Shown here: positions 24,025 through 33,605 of the stretch, in pieces | Position numbering within the stretch: position 1 is the stretch's first letter | Layout: every line of letters begins with the position of its first letter | NCBI GenBank assembly: GCA_964250765.1 | Contig: CAXUHF010000010.1 | Span: 8,959 to 72,958, forward strand | Source: JBBQVS01 sp964250765 | GTDB taxonomy: Bacteria; Chloroflexota; Ktedonobacteria; Ktedonobacterales; Ktedonobacteraceae | DNA: 64,000 nt | Direction: 5' to 3' | Position numbers and translations under genes: made by a program | Notes under the pieces: model-generated | Databases searched by the model: none | What the model saw: only the letters and a program-made list of their open reading frames with translations | What the model was told of the DNA's origin: nothing

Positions 24025-26772
24025 CTATTCCGCACGCAATACCTCAGCCACCTGCATTCGCTCCGCCATGCGAATGGCGGGAAGCGTTGCCAGTGCGCCG
24101 ATGACAAGCATCCCTAGAAGTGAACCGAGCGCAATCAGTGGCGGTGGAATGGCTCCTTGCGCCGTGCGTTGTGCTATAAGTATCAGGAGAGCTACTAGTA
24201 CTCCTGGCAAGGCACCACAGAGAGCAAGCAAGAGACCTTCTTGGATGAACATGCGCTGCACAAATACTGGTCGCCAGCCAATAGCACGTAGCAGTCCAAT
24301 TTCCTGCTGCCGTTCACGGACTTGCATTAGCAAGAGGTCAGTGACACTGAGAAAGGTTAAAATCACCGTGAATACGGCACCTGCGATTTGCGGTAACTGT
24401 GTCTGAAAGAGAACATAATTGCCCAGGAGCGTTCCCTGCAACGATTGGCGAAACGCGAGCAGACCACCGAACAGGACTGTAAGCAGTAGTGCAGAGAAGA
24501 AGATACTTCCAATAGCAATAACAGCACGTAGACGTAAACGGGTAAGATTGCTTAGGGAGAGCGCGACCAATGGTGGCAATAGAGACGCGAAACGTAGCCG
24601 TAGGCCAGTTTGGTGCGTGACAGGCGAGCCAGCACGTAGAGCTTCTGCAGGTCGAATATGCCAGATATGCCAGAGCGGAGCAAGGACACTGAGAAGACCG
24701 AGTAACAGAATGGCGGGCAGCGTCCAGATGACAACTAACAGGATAGGCGACGCTCCAAAGAGTGCCGCAAGAAGGAGTGCCACAATCATTCCCAGGACAC
24801 CGCCTATAAGCGCGAGTACAAGTGCTTGTCCTAGGAACAGGCGGATAGGTTGCCAGGGTCGCCACCCTAACGCGCTGAGAACGGCAAATTCTCGTCGTTG
24901 TGTTGTTGCTAGCGCGCTGAATGTCACAAAGAGATAGCCCATGCAGACAAGCAGAATCGCGCCAAGGAAAAGGACGCGCGTTGATCCCAATTGAGCAAGA
25001 TACAGAACGGAAGCCCCGATGTAAATCCACGAATCCTGTACCCAGCCGAGAGGGACAATTTGTCGTGTCGAGCCGTCTTGTCCGACCGCAAGTCCAGGGA
25101 CATACACGAGTGTCGGTTGAGGCGACGATCCAAGCGTCACCAACACGCGCAGTCCTGTTGTTTGTCGAATCTGCTGTGCAACCTGAGCAACCTTGTTCCA
25201 ACTGGCCTCGTTCGCATTACTCACTCCCGCCACACGTACACGTATAACACTTATGCAGTTGTCACCCACCATTTGCCGAGCCGCCGCAAGCGTGGTCAAA
25301 GCCACTGGTGGTTGTAAGGTAAATCCAGCCGGATTTGTTGTTGGATAGATAGGAGTGGAAGGAACAGGGCGTCCCTGTGCGTCATAGCGTAGTTGCACAG
25401 GTTGTGATGCATAGGTGGTTTCCGGCAGCCAATTGAGCGGATTACTAAACTGACTCGAAATAGACGTATTGGTGAATTGACCAACAAACTGCGTTTCGTA
25501 GAAAGCACTAGTGTAGAAGGGGGGTTGCCTCGTTTCAGCGACGTGAAGCGGCGTAAGCGTGCGAAATGCAACCTCTGGTCCTTGCTGGTCGGATGGTGCT
25601 AGTTCTGGCACAAGCTGAGCAGCCTTTGATGCTGCTGGGACTTGTTGTGTGGTGCTGGGAATGAGAGTATAGGCTGCCCCCGGCTGTCCATCAGGAGCTT
25701 TAGCCGACTGGTAGGTAAGACCGGAGGGCCTATAGAGAAAGGAGAGTCTGTTATTTCCTCCAAGCTCGTAAATGGGCTGCCAGGTATGTCCATCCCAGTA
25801 CAATTCAGGCACATATCCCTGCTTACTGACATTAATAAGGCTGTTCTGAAGTGTTGGAGCATCCTGCGAGAGGAGAGTTTGTTGATTTGGTAAGTGTGTA
25901 AGATAGGAAGCACCTCCTCGGCTCAATACTTGCTGCAGATCAAGAGGTTGTGTGTTCAGACGTTTGAAGGTGACGTGTAAGTTGGTTGACCCTTGTAGCT
26001 GTCGTTGCAAAAGGAGTGGCACTTGATATGATTGTATGCCATCTGCGTTTTGGTCCTTTTGCAGAGTATCTTGGCTCGTGAACATGCGACCATTGGTAAT
26101 ATGCTGGTCGAGATGCACTAATTGGTTCTCTACGGTTGGATCAATAGCGGTGAGAAGAAAAGGACCCGTATCGATACTTTGAAAGGTTTGTGGTGCACTC
26201 CCACCGTTAAAGCCACAATTGGACGTTGAAGGAGATGGCATTATATTCTGTTTTGCTAGTGCATCCATTTGCGATACGGTAGTGGTATCGGGGCAAGAGC
26301 CAGCTACATCATACAGAAAGCTTTCATGTCGCTCAACAAAGTCTTGCTTGCCGTTAGAAGCGGTGAGCGTCCAGTCTACCTGATAATACCCAGCAGGCAA
26401 ACGATCAGGTGCAAAGCCCATTTCTGGTGAAGGGATTTGTACATATCCTAGATAGGCGACGGGAGCAGCAACCTCGACGCCAGCTAACTGCTGAATCTGT
26501 TTATATTGCTGTACACCAATCCTACCGCCGTTACCCGCAACGAAATCGGCGGGGATAGACTTTCCTTGTGGTATCTGTGCTTGTGTGGGCAAAACCTCAA
26601 GGTCGTACGTTGGTCGCCAGTTTTGGCTGATAATCTGATTTGCACGGATCACAGTGCCTTGCGTTGTCGCGGTAAGCAAAATGAGTGTGCAAGCTGCGAG
26701 AAAGAAACCGCTCCCAGCGAGAAGAGTGTTGCCACGTTGCCGACGAAGCATAGAGAAGAGTAGCTGCCACAT
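24025..26772 (-). CDS. FtsX/MacB-like ABC transporter permease
   Basis: 915 residues. One membrane helix at about 17-36 (GSGFFLAACTLILLTATTQG), a very large extracytoplasmic domain (about 37-580), then two FtsX-type blocks each with several membrane helices (SALGWRPWQPIRLFLGQALVLALIG..., and REIGLLRAIGWRP-type VRERQQEIGLLRAIGWRPVFVQRMFIQEG). These permeases do not carry substrate through the membrane but transmit ATPase motion to the outside domain. First gene of the operon; AGGA precedes ATG 26772. The C-terminal end is IRMAERMQVAEVLRAE, typical of the family. Confidence 0.93.
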   Translation of the reverse strand: MWQLLFSMLRRQRGNTLLAGSGFFLAACTLILLTATTQGTVIRANQIISQNWRPTYDLEVLPTQAQIPQGKSIPADFVAGNGGRIGVQQYKQIQQLAGVEVAAPVAYLGYVQIPSPEMGFAPDRLPAGYYQVDWTLTASNGKQDFVERHESFLYDVAGSCPDTTTVSQMDALAKQNIMPSPSTSNCGFNGGSAPQTFQSIDTGPFLLTAIDPTVENQLVHLDQHITNGRMFTSQDTLQKDQNADGIQSYQVPLLLQRQLQGSTNLHVTFKRLNTQPLDLQQVLSRGGASYLTHLPNQQTLLSQDAPTLQNSLINVSKQGYVPELYWDGHTWQPIYELGGNNRLSFLYRPSGLTYQSAKAPDGQPGAAYTLIPSTTQQVPAASKAAQLVPELAPSDQQGPEVAFRTLTPLHVAETRQPPFYTSAFYETQFVGQFTNTSISSQFSNPLNWLPETTYASQPVQLRYDAQGRPVPSTPIYPTTNPAGFTLQPPVALTTLAAARQMVGDNCISVIRVRVAGVSNANEASWNKVAQVAQQIRQTTGLRVLVTLGSSPQPTLVYVPGLAVGQDGSTRQIVPLGWVQDSWIYIGASVLYLAQLGSTRVLFLGAILLVCMGYLFVTFSALATTQRREFAVLSALGWRPWQPIRLFLGQALVLALIGGVLGMIVALLLAALFGASPILLVVIWTLPAILLLGLLSVLAPLWHIWHIRPAEALRAGSPVTHQTGLRLRFASLLPPLVALSLSNLTRLRLRAVIAIGSIFFSALLLTVLFGGLLAFRQSLQGTLLGNYVLFQTQLPQIAGAVFTVILTFLSVTDLLLMQVRERQQEIGLLRAIGWRPVFVQRMFIQEGLLLALCGALPGVLVALLILIAQRTAQGAIPPPLIALGSLLGMLVIGALATLPAIRMAERMQVAEVLRAE

Positions 26773-26887
26773 TGCTTGTTCCTCATTCGTTCAATACTAC
26801 AATATTCCCTTGTAAGAACTCATAGACTAAAGACGCAAAGAGGGAAAAAGTATTGCAGGAATGACGAACAAGAACATTTTTAGCAAA

Positions 26888-26919
26888 GAAAGAGACGATC
26901 AGCATTGACCGTCTCTTTC
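26888..26919 (-). terminator. Terminator of the RND gene
   Basis: Fourteen-base arms (26888-26901 / 26906-26919, one mismatch) with a 4-base loop, 22 bases past the RND stop and followed on the minus strand by TTTGCTAAAA. Confidence 0.75.
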
Positions 26920-26940
26920 CTAAACAATAAGCTACTTGTA

Positions 26941-29900
26941 TTAAGCTGGTGCTTGTTGCACCTGCTCCTCTCGTACTGCTGGCACAACGCGCTCTTCCTC
27001 TACAGGAGGTTTGCTGGCACGTCCACCTCGACCCTCAACTAATACGTAAAGTGTTGGAACGAGTAACAACGTAAGCAACGTTGACGTTGTAAGGCCACCA
27101 ATAACGGTGAGGGCAAGCGGTGCCGCAATGAAACCACTTGATTGACTCAATCCAGACGCCATTGGAGACAGCGCAAGAATGGTTGCAATAGCGGTCATGA
27201 GAATTGGACGCAGGCGACGACTACCGCCTTCAAGCACTGCACTCCGTGCATCCAGCCCCTTAAGACGATATTGATGTACCAGATCAAGGAGCACAATAGC
27301 GTTCGTGACCACAATACCAATCAGCAACAATAGACCGATTAGTGCAGGCACACCCAATTGTGTATGAGTAGCAAGCAGTAACAGAATCGAGCCTGTAGCG
27401 GCAAACGGAATGGACACGAGTAGGATGAGCGGCTGAATCAGACTGCGGAATGTACCTACCATAATCAGGTAGACCAGTACAATAGCCGCAAGCAGAGCAT
27501 ATCCTAACCCACTAAATGCTTGTGATTGATTGGAAGTGACACCGCCCAGTGAATATGTAGCACCACTCGGCAAGTGCAATGCACTAAGCTTTTTCTGAAT
27601 AGCAGTACTTACACCACCCGTGTTATCGGTTGTGGAGTCGGCACTAATGGTTGCGGTACGCGCTCCACCGATGTGTGTGATCTGTGTTGGTCCCTTAGTT
27701 TCTGTTACATTAGCAACATCGCTCAACTTGACGTTTCCTGTCGCAGCTGGCAACAAGAGATTCTTCATGGCATCGACACTCGTTGCCTGCGAGCCTAGCA
27801 CGAGGTTGACGTTTTCCTGTGTGCCATTTAGAGTAACAGTTGTCACAGTCGTACCCGTATAGATTTCACGAAGCAGCAAACCAACCTGAGAAGCTGTGAG
27901 ACCATGTGTTGAAGCCTTCGTTGGATCAACCTGCACGTTGATCAACGGTGCGGCATCGGTCAAGTTGCTGCTCACGTTTGCTGTATTCGGTACCTGTGAA
28001 ACGGCTGTCAGCACCTGTTGCGACGCCTGACGTAGTGTTGCATCATTACTTGCTTGTACATTCACACTAATACCCGAACTACTTGGGCCACCTTGACTGA
28101 CAGCAAGCTTCAATGTTCCTACGCCAGTCAGTGCATTCATGTTCTTTTGAACGTCCTGCTGAATAGCAGTTTGGTCTGCATTTGGGTCAGTTGTCACTGA
28201 GAAATTGGCAACATTACCAGTTCCAGAGGAACCGAAAATGGCAGAAAAGCCTGAGCCACCACCTACTGTGACCTGATAAAACTGCACATGCTTTGTAGTA
28301 GACAGCACAGTTTCGATCTTCCTTGCGGCATCATTTGTTTTGCTCAAGCTGGTGCCAACGGGAAGTGTTTGACTGATAGTGAAGGTATTCTGCTGTGATG
28401 CATTGAAGAAGTTTGTTCCCAATAGTGGTACTAATGAGACTGAGCCAGCGAAGAGCAAGAACGCAACGAGCAACGTAATTGCCTTGTGCCCTGTCACCCA
28501 GCGCAGCATTGGAATATAAGCACGCTCCAGAGGACCAACGCGCTCATGTCCATTTTGCTGCGCAACTTTTGCGGCTACATTCTTCGGTGCTTTGAGGAAC
28601 CAATACGCGAGTACTGGAATAATTGTTAGAGCCACGAATAGTGAGGCAAGCAAGGCTACAGTAACAGTGACAGCGAAGGGACTGAACAACTCGCCTACGA
28701 TGCCACCAACAAAGGCTATAGGAAGGAATACAGCAACAGTGGTGAGGGTAGAGGCTGTTACCGCGCCTGCGACTTCTTTCACAGCAGCAGGGATGGCAAC
28801 GCTCTTCTCTTCTCCATTGTTCATATGTCGATAGATGTTTTCTAACACCACAATCGAGTCATCAACAACGCGTCCGATAGCAATGGTCAAGCCACCAAGC
28901 GTGAACAGGTTGAGCGTGTAGTTGCCGACCCATAAGCCGATGAGCGCGATCACGATAGAAAGCGGAATAGAGATGGCAGTAACAAGTGTCGAGCGAATAG
29001 AGAACAGAAAGACCAGGATGACCAGAATGGCAAAGACTGCACCAATCAGTGCTTCACGTACTAGACTGTTGACAGCACTCGTGATAGATGGTGCTTGATC
29101 AGAAACAACGGTGATTTTCGCGCCATTCCCAAGTTTGTTCTCTAATGAGGAAATCTGCTTCTGAACGGCCTGTGAAATTGACACCGTGTTGCCACTGGAC
29201 GACTTGGTAATCGAGATACCTAGACTGTCCTTCCCATTTGTACGTGTGAGCGTGGTAGAAGGTGCAAGGTCTTGCTTCACCGTTGCGACATCACTCAGCT
29301 TGACAGGTGTTGAAGTCGTAGGGCAGCTTGCGCTTTGCTGTGCTACTCCTGTACTACCAGTGCCAGTTTGTGAGGCACCAGGAAACTGACTTGTGCTCCC
29401 TGATCCGCCAGGAAATTGACCACTTCCACCAGCTCCCGCTCCTGTTGCACCTGCCCCAGCACCAGCCGCCCCAGTACCAGTTGCTGCTCCTGTTGTTGGG
29501 CAATTGGCAGATGGCGTGATGTGCTGTCCAACGACAAGATTTTTCATGTCGTCGATTGAGCCAAAGGTATTGCCAACCTTGATTGAGAAGGTCTGTCCAT
29601 TAGTGGAAAGTTCGCCTGCAGGCAAAGTGCTGTTGTTCGCTTGTAGTGCACCCTGAACCTGAGTAGCACTCAGACCCTGATTTTTCACCTTCGTTAGGTC
29701 CAATGCCACAGTCACAATTTGCGTTTGCACACCTGTCAGGTTGACATTCGCAACACCATCAATACCTTGTAAAACAGGAACAACGTTGTTTTTTAAGTTT
29801 GTTGCAAGCGTCGGTGTATCCTGTGAAGAGGTCACAGCTAGCTGCACAATAGGCTGGTCGTTAATGTTGAATGTTTGCACCTGTGGCGTCACATTCGTAG

Positions 29901-30261
29901 GAAGGGTTGACTGAATTCTGTTTATCTGTTGCGTCAACGTCTGGCTTGCTTTGTCCAGGTCCGTGCCAAAGTTGTATGACACAAGAATAACGGCGGCACC
30001 TTCATTGGAGTATGAAGTAACCGATTGAATACCTTGGATACCCTGAATGCTTTGCTCCAAAGGATTAGTGACATCCTTCTCGACAATTTCAGGTGATGCT
30101 CCTGGATAGGCCGCAATCACCGACACGGCAGGAAACTCAAGCGAAGGATAGAGTTCCTGCTTGAGTGACGGTATGACAAATGCGCCAAACAAAAGAATGG
30201 CGATTGTTATAAGCGCGATGATACTCTTATTAGCGAGACTCAGCCTCGCAAGATATGACAT
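26941..30261 (-). CDS. RND family efflux transporter, SwrC/HAE type
   Basis: Start ATG 30261 with GAGAGGA upstream; an in-frame TTG 30 bases earlier is possible. 1106 residues with the AcrB-like layout of 12 membrane helices and two large outside loops. The proton-relay pair DD is kept in TM4 (GRVVDDSIVVLEN). Residues about 254-310 in the first loop are a Gly/Ala/Ser/Thr-rich insert (GTGAAGAGAGATGAG... FPGGSGSTSQFPG) absent from typical family members. No membrane-fusion or outer-membrane gene is present, as for Bacillus SwrC, fitting a monoderm cell. Likely exports lipophilic compounds. Confidence 0.94.
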   Translation of the reverse strand: MSYLARLSLANKSIIALITIAILLFGAFVIPSLKQELYPSLEFPAVSVIAAYPGASPEIVEKDVTNPLEQSIQGIQGIQSVTSYSNEGAAVILVSYNFGTDLDKASQTLTQQINRIQSTLPTNVTPQVQTFNINDQPIVQLAVTSSQDTPTLATNLKNNVVPVLQGIDGVANVNLTGVQTQIVTVALDLTKVKNQGLSATQVQGALQANNSTLPAGELSTNGQTFSIKVGNTFGSIDDMKNLVVGQHITPSANCPTTGAATGTGAAGAGAGATGAGAGGSGQFPGGSGSTSQFPGASQTGTGSTGVAQQSASCPTTSTPVKLSDVATVKQDLAPSTTLTRTNGKDSLGISITKSSSGNTVSISQAVQKQISSLENKLGNGAKITVVSDQAPSITSAVNSLVREALIGAVFAILVILVFLFSIRSTLVTAISIPLSIVIALIGLWVGNYTLNLFTLGGLTIAIGRVVDDSIVVLENIYRHMNNGEEKSVAIPAAVKEVAGAVTASTLTTVAVFLPIAFVGGIVGELFSPFAVTVTVALLASLFVALTIIPVLAYWFLKAPKNVAAKVAQQNGHERVGPLERAYIPMLRWVTGHKAITLLVAFLLFAGSVSLVPLLGTNFFNASQQNTFTISQTLPVGTSLSKTNDAARKIETVLSTTKHVQFYQVTVGGGSGFSAIFGSSGTGNVANFSVTTDPNADQTAIQQDVQKNMNALTGVGTLKLAVSQGGPSSSGISVNVQASNDATLRQASQQVLTAVSQVPNTANVSSNLTDAAPLINVQVDPTKASTHGLTASQVGLLLREIYTGTTVTTVTLNGTQENVNLVLGSQATSVDAMKNLLLPAATGNVKLSDVANVTETKGPTQITHIGGARTATISADSTTDNTGGVSTAIQKKLSALHLPSGATYSLGGVTSNQSQAFSGLGYALLAAIVLVYLIMVGTFRSLIQPLILLVSIPFAATGSILLLLATHTQLGVPALIGLLLLIGIVVTNAIVLLDLVHQYRLKGLDARSAVLEGGSRRLRPILMTAIATILALSPMASGLSQSSGFIAAPLALTVIGGLTTSTLLTLLLVPTLYVLVEGRGGRASKPPVEEERVVPAVREEQVQQAPA

Positions 30262-30498
30262 AGAATGGGTCCTCTCTTTATGGTCCGACAAACTACTCTC
30301 TTCTCAAAAGAGACGTGTTAGCGTAATTGCGCTGAAATATGTAGCAGCTTATGTATAGCTTACAGAACTTATCAAATGATGTCGTCAGGGAAACCCCTGA
30401 TGTTATCTTTCTCGAAAAAACATATAGTAGTGGTATACAATAAGGGGATGAATGAAAATAAACTAGAGTGTCTAGCAATAAGACGCAGGTAAACATAT

Positions 30499-32934
30499 AT
30501 GCAGATAGCATTTATAAGTCAAAAAAGCTTCAACAGCGAAATGATGAAACGCCTACTTATTATTGGAGTAGGCTTAGCAGTACAGGTTGCAGTGATTGTT
30601 TTTCTTTTGATAAGCTTGCAACAGCCTGCTCCACGTAGTGTCACATTTACAGCAGTTTCTGATGATCCAACCGCTTGCCGTATTGTAAAGTTCGAGCCAT
30701 TTACTGAAGCGTGGTTGAAAGGATTTCAACAAGGCTCTATCGTTCATGCAATGCAGAATCCTTCACAGGTACTGAATTGTGCCACGCTTACTGGTACATT
30801 TCATGTATCCTCAAAATCACTGGAAGGAGGTCCAACAGGGTCAGAATACCTTTTACACGTTAGTCCAACATTTCCACCCACCGATTTTACCACGGTAGCA
30901 TTAATAAGCATACTCACACTTATTTTTGATGCCGCAGGCATAGCTATCTTTATCCGCGCACAAGATCGACCTACGGCACGCGTCACCTATGCCTTGTTTT
31001 ACACGACTTCGCTTATGTTTAGCGTGTTCATTGCCTATGGCTACGATTATCTCTGGATTAACATACTGACATTATTTTTAACAATGATGATACGCGGACT
31101 TTCGACAACCTTTGTCTGCTTATTTCCTCGTCCGGTTGATTGGCAGGATGGACGACAACGCGCTCGCTTACTTCCGTATCTTCCTTTTGCTATCGCCCTG
31201 CTCATTATTCTCTGTTCGCCACTTGTGCTTATTTTGCCATTACCACAAGCTCATGGTCTATTCATTGTTGCGTTTGTTTATAATCTAGTTTGTTTAATTG
31301 TTGTGGTATGGGTCTTGTTTTGGGGATTACGCAATGTGAGCAGAAACGAACGGCAACTTGCTCGCATGATTGTTGTGGGAGTCGTTTTTTTACTTTCTCC
31401 CTTAGCACTCGCGCTTAACATCATACAGTTTGATAACACCACTCAGATCAGTCTCGCTCGACTTATCGTGTTTCCGCTTTTTGTCTTACCGATTGTCTGT
31501 GACTACGCATTGTTTCGTCATCAACTGCTTGGCACAACCAGTCTGATTAGTCGGCGAGTAATACGTGTATTGCTCTGGCTCTTGCTTGCCAGTCTTTTTG
31601 TATTTCCAAGTATTATCTTGCTGCATTCAGTGAAAGACATCGGCATTCCTCAGGGAGAGGTTCGTGATTATATCTTTGCTGGCATACTCGTTGTAAGCTT
31701 GTTGCTCTTCCCATTGATCTGGGGAAAAGTGCGTGATGTGGGCGATCAGGTTCTCTACCACGATTTTTATCAATACAACCGTTCGCTACGAGAACTCAGT
31801 GCCGCCCTGACGCGCTTACAAGGACTCGATCAAATTTGCTCTTTTGTCCTGCCACGCCTGACGACACTTCTGAATGCATCCGATACAGCATTACTTGTAC
31901 GCAACATGCGACAAGAAAACCTTACCACAAGCACATCAGGAAATTCACTAGACGTATTCCCTTCCTGGTCGCTCTATCGTCAGCCAACAACTTTGGCGTC
32001 GCTGACAAAAGAGCGACTGATAGGCGTGGCACAACTTGCCTTAACGCATCTGCAACAGCCAACACAGGAACCGCTTATACTTGATAATATTCTGCTCCTA
32101 GGTTTATATGACGGAGATATGCTTAACGGCTTCCTTTGCCTGGGTTCAAAGAAAAACATTGAACCCTATGACCGACAGGACATGAGCTTTCTCGCCACAC
32201 TCGTTGCTCAACTCTCTGTTCTCGTGGTGAACAACCGTTATCTTTCACAAGCACAGGCGGACGCACAAAAACTTAGCGCACTCAACCATCGTGTTGTCTC
32301 CGCACAAGAAGACGAGCGCAAGCATCTTGCATTGGAATTGCATGATGAAGCATTGCAACAAGCTATGCTCCTTGTGCGTCAACTTTCTGATGCGGGAACG
32401 ATGACAGAGGTTGCCGAAGCTATGCCGCTCGCACGTTCTCTTGTTACCAGTTTACGTCAAACGTGCTTAGAGCTACGCCCTCCTTTATTGGATGAGCTAG
32501 GATTGGAAGAGGCACTGCACTGGTTAGCTCAAGACACAGGAAAACGAGGAAAACTGCATGTTACAGTATCATGTAAGGGATTACGTGGCAAACGTCCATC
32601 AGCATCTGTCGAGCTAGCACTCTATCGGGTGGCACAGGAGGCACTCACCAACGTAGTGAAACATGCGAATGCTCACACGGTAGTGATACGTTTACACCAA
32701 CGCTTATGTGGAGAAAGTGCATTACTTATTTGTGACGATGGTCGAGGTTTTCAGAGACGGTCAATACAAGCAGAACACTTCGGACTCGCGAGCATGCATG
32801 AGCGCATGGAGGCTATCGGAGGACGTATACACATTCGCACAAATCCCGGACGCGGCGTCGCAATTCGTGCAATATACGCCCAACCCGGCGAGATAGCCAC
32901 AGCACAAGAAGAGCAACAGGAAGCAATACGATGA
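30499..32934 (+). CDS. Membrane sensor histidine kinase, NarL-partner type
   Basis: 811 residues. A first membrane helix (about 17-40), an extracytoplasmic segment of about 90 residues with a PDZ-like pattern (VKFEPFTEAWLKGFQQGSIV), then seven or eight further helices (about 130-410). A GAF-like region (about 430-590) precedes the HisKA_3 H-box (ERKHLALELHDEALQQ, phospho-acceptor H615) and an HATPase domain (N-box YRVAQEALTNVVKHA; G-boxes DDGRGF and FGLASMHER). The layout recalls ComP. A second start at ATG 30541 is possible. The next gene overlaps it by 4 bases and encodes the response regulator. Confidence 0.93.
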   Translation: MQIAFISQKSFNSEMMKRLLIIGVGLAVQVAVIVFLLISLQQPAPRSVTFTAVSDDPTACRIVKFEPFTEAWLKGFQQGSIVHAMQNPSQVLNCATLTGTFHVSSKSLEGGPTGSEYLLHVSPTFPPTDFTTVALISILTLIFDAAGIAIFIRAQDRPTARVTYALFYTTSLMFSVFIAYGYDYLWINILTLFLTMMIRGLSTTFVCLFPRPVDWQDGRQRARLLPYLPFAIALLIILCSPLVLILPLPQAHGLFIVAFVYNLVCLIVVVWVLFWGLRNVSRNERQLARMIVVGVVFLLSPLALALNIIQFDNTTQISLARLIVFPLFVLPIVCDYALFRHQLLGTTSLISRRVIRVLLWLLLASLFVFPSIILLHSVKDIGIPQGEVRDYIFAGILVVSLLLFPLIWGKVRDVGDQVLYHDFYQYNRSLRELSAALTRLQGLDQICSFVLPRLTTLLNASDTALLVRNMRQENLTTSTSGNSLDVFPSWSLYRQPTTLASLTKERLIGVAQLALTHLQQPTQEPLILDNILLLGLYDGDMLNGFLCLGSKKNIEPYDRQDMSFLATLVAQLSVLVVNNRYLSQAQADAQKLSALNHRVVSAQEDERKHLALELHDEALQQAMLLVRQLSDAGTMTEVAEAMPLARSLVTSLRQTCLELRPPLLDELGLEEALHWLAQDTGKRGKLHVTVSCKGLRGKRPSASVELALYRVAQEALTNVVKHANAHTVVIRLHQRLCGESALLICDDGRGFQRRSIQAEHFGLASMHERMEAIGGRIHIRTNPGRGVAIRAIYAQPGEIATAQEEQQEAIR

Positions 32935-33605
32935 GAAGCAATACAATTTTTCCTGCGAGAGAAGATACGATTACAGTATTTCTGGTTGACGATCATACGA
33001 TGATGCGTGAAGGCACACGGAGGCTGCTAGAAGAGGATGTATCGTTAAAAGTCATCGGAGAAGCCCAGGATGGAAAAACAGCAATTGAGTTGTGTAAGGA
33101 TGTACACCCTGATGTAGTCGTGCTAGATATTTCGATGAGGGGTATGCATGGTTTTGGTGTTGCGTCCGCGCTGCTATCAGCACCTCAACCACCCGCCATT
33201 CTGGTTCTCACAGCATACGATCAAGTGGCGTATGTACGAGCAATGCTGAAGTTGGGAGCAAAAGGCTATTGGCTAAAAAGTGCGCGAGGCAGTGATATTC
33301 GGCAAGCTGTCCATGATGTTGCCGCGGGACGACAGAGTTTCGCACCAGAGATACGCCGACTGCTTGAAGATGACAGAGACACGATTCCTGTATTCGTCGA
33401 ACCACTCACCTCTCGTGAGCTTGAAGTGTTACATCTCATTGTGCAAGGAGTACGCAATAACGAGATCGCGCAACGCCTCTTTATTTCCATCAAAACCGTC
33501 GAGACTCATTTGACAAGCTTATATGGAAAACTTGGGGTACAATCAAGAGCAGAAGTTATTGCACTCGCCCAACGTCAAGGGCTGCTTTTGGAAGAAGGAA
33601 CCTGA
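32931..33605 (+). CDS. NarL/LuxR family response regulator
   Basis: 224 residues. Receiver domain with the acidic pair DD (FLVDDHTMMREG), phospho-acceptor D66 in VVVLDISMRG, Thr in VLTAYD, and a receiver Lys in GYWLKSARGS. The LuxR HTH is at about 155-215 (LTSRELEVLHLIVQGVRNNEIAQRLFISIKTVETHLTSLYGKLGV). The start ATG overlaps the kinase stop (ATGA). Partner of the upstream kinase; it likely controls, among others, the dioxygenase gene with which its stop overlaps. Confidence 0.95.
   Translation: MRSNTIFPAREDTITVFLVDDHTMMREGTRRLLEEDVSLKVIGEAQDGKTAIELCKDVHPDVVVLDISMRGMHGFGVASALLSAPQPPAILVLTAYDQVAYVRAMLKLGAKGYWLKSARGSDIRQAVHDVAAGRQSFAPEIRRLLEDDRDTIPVFVEPLTSRELEVLHLIVQGVRNNEIAQRLFISIKTVETHLTSLYGKLGVQSRAEVIALAQRQGLLLEEGT

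Noticed and set aside
24025..24025. GTG 24025 as sigma factor start
   Set aside because: It adds non-homologous residues, and ATG 23956 has a strong GGAGG at ideal spacing.
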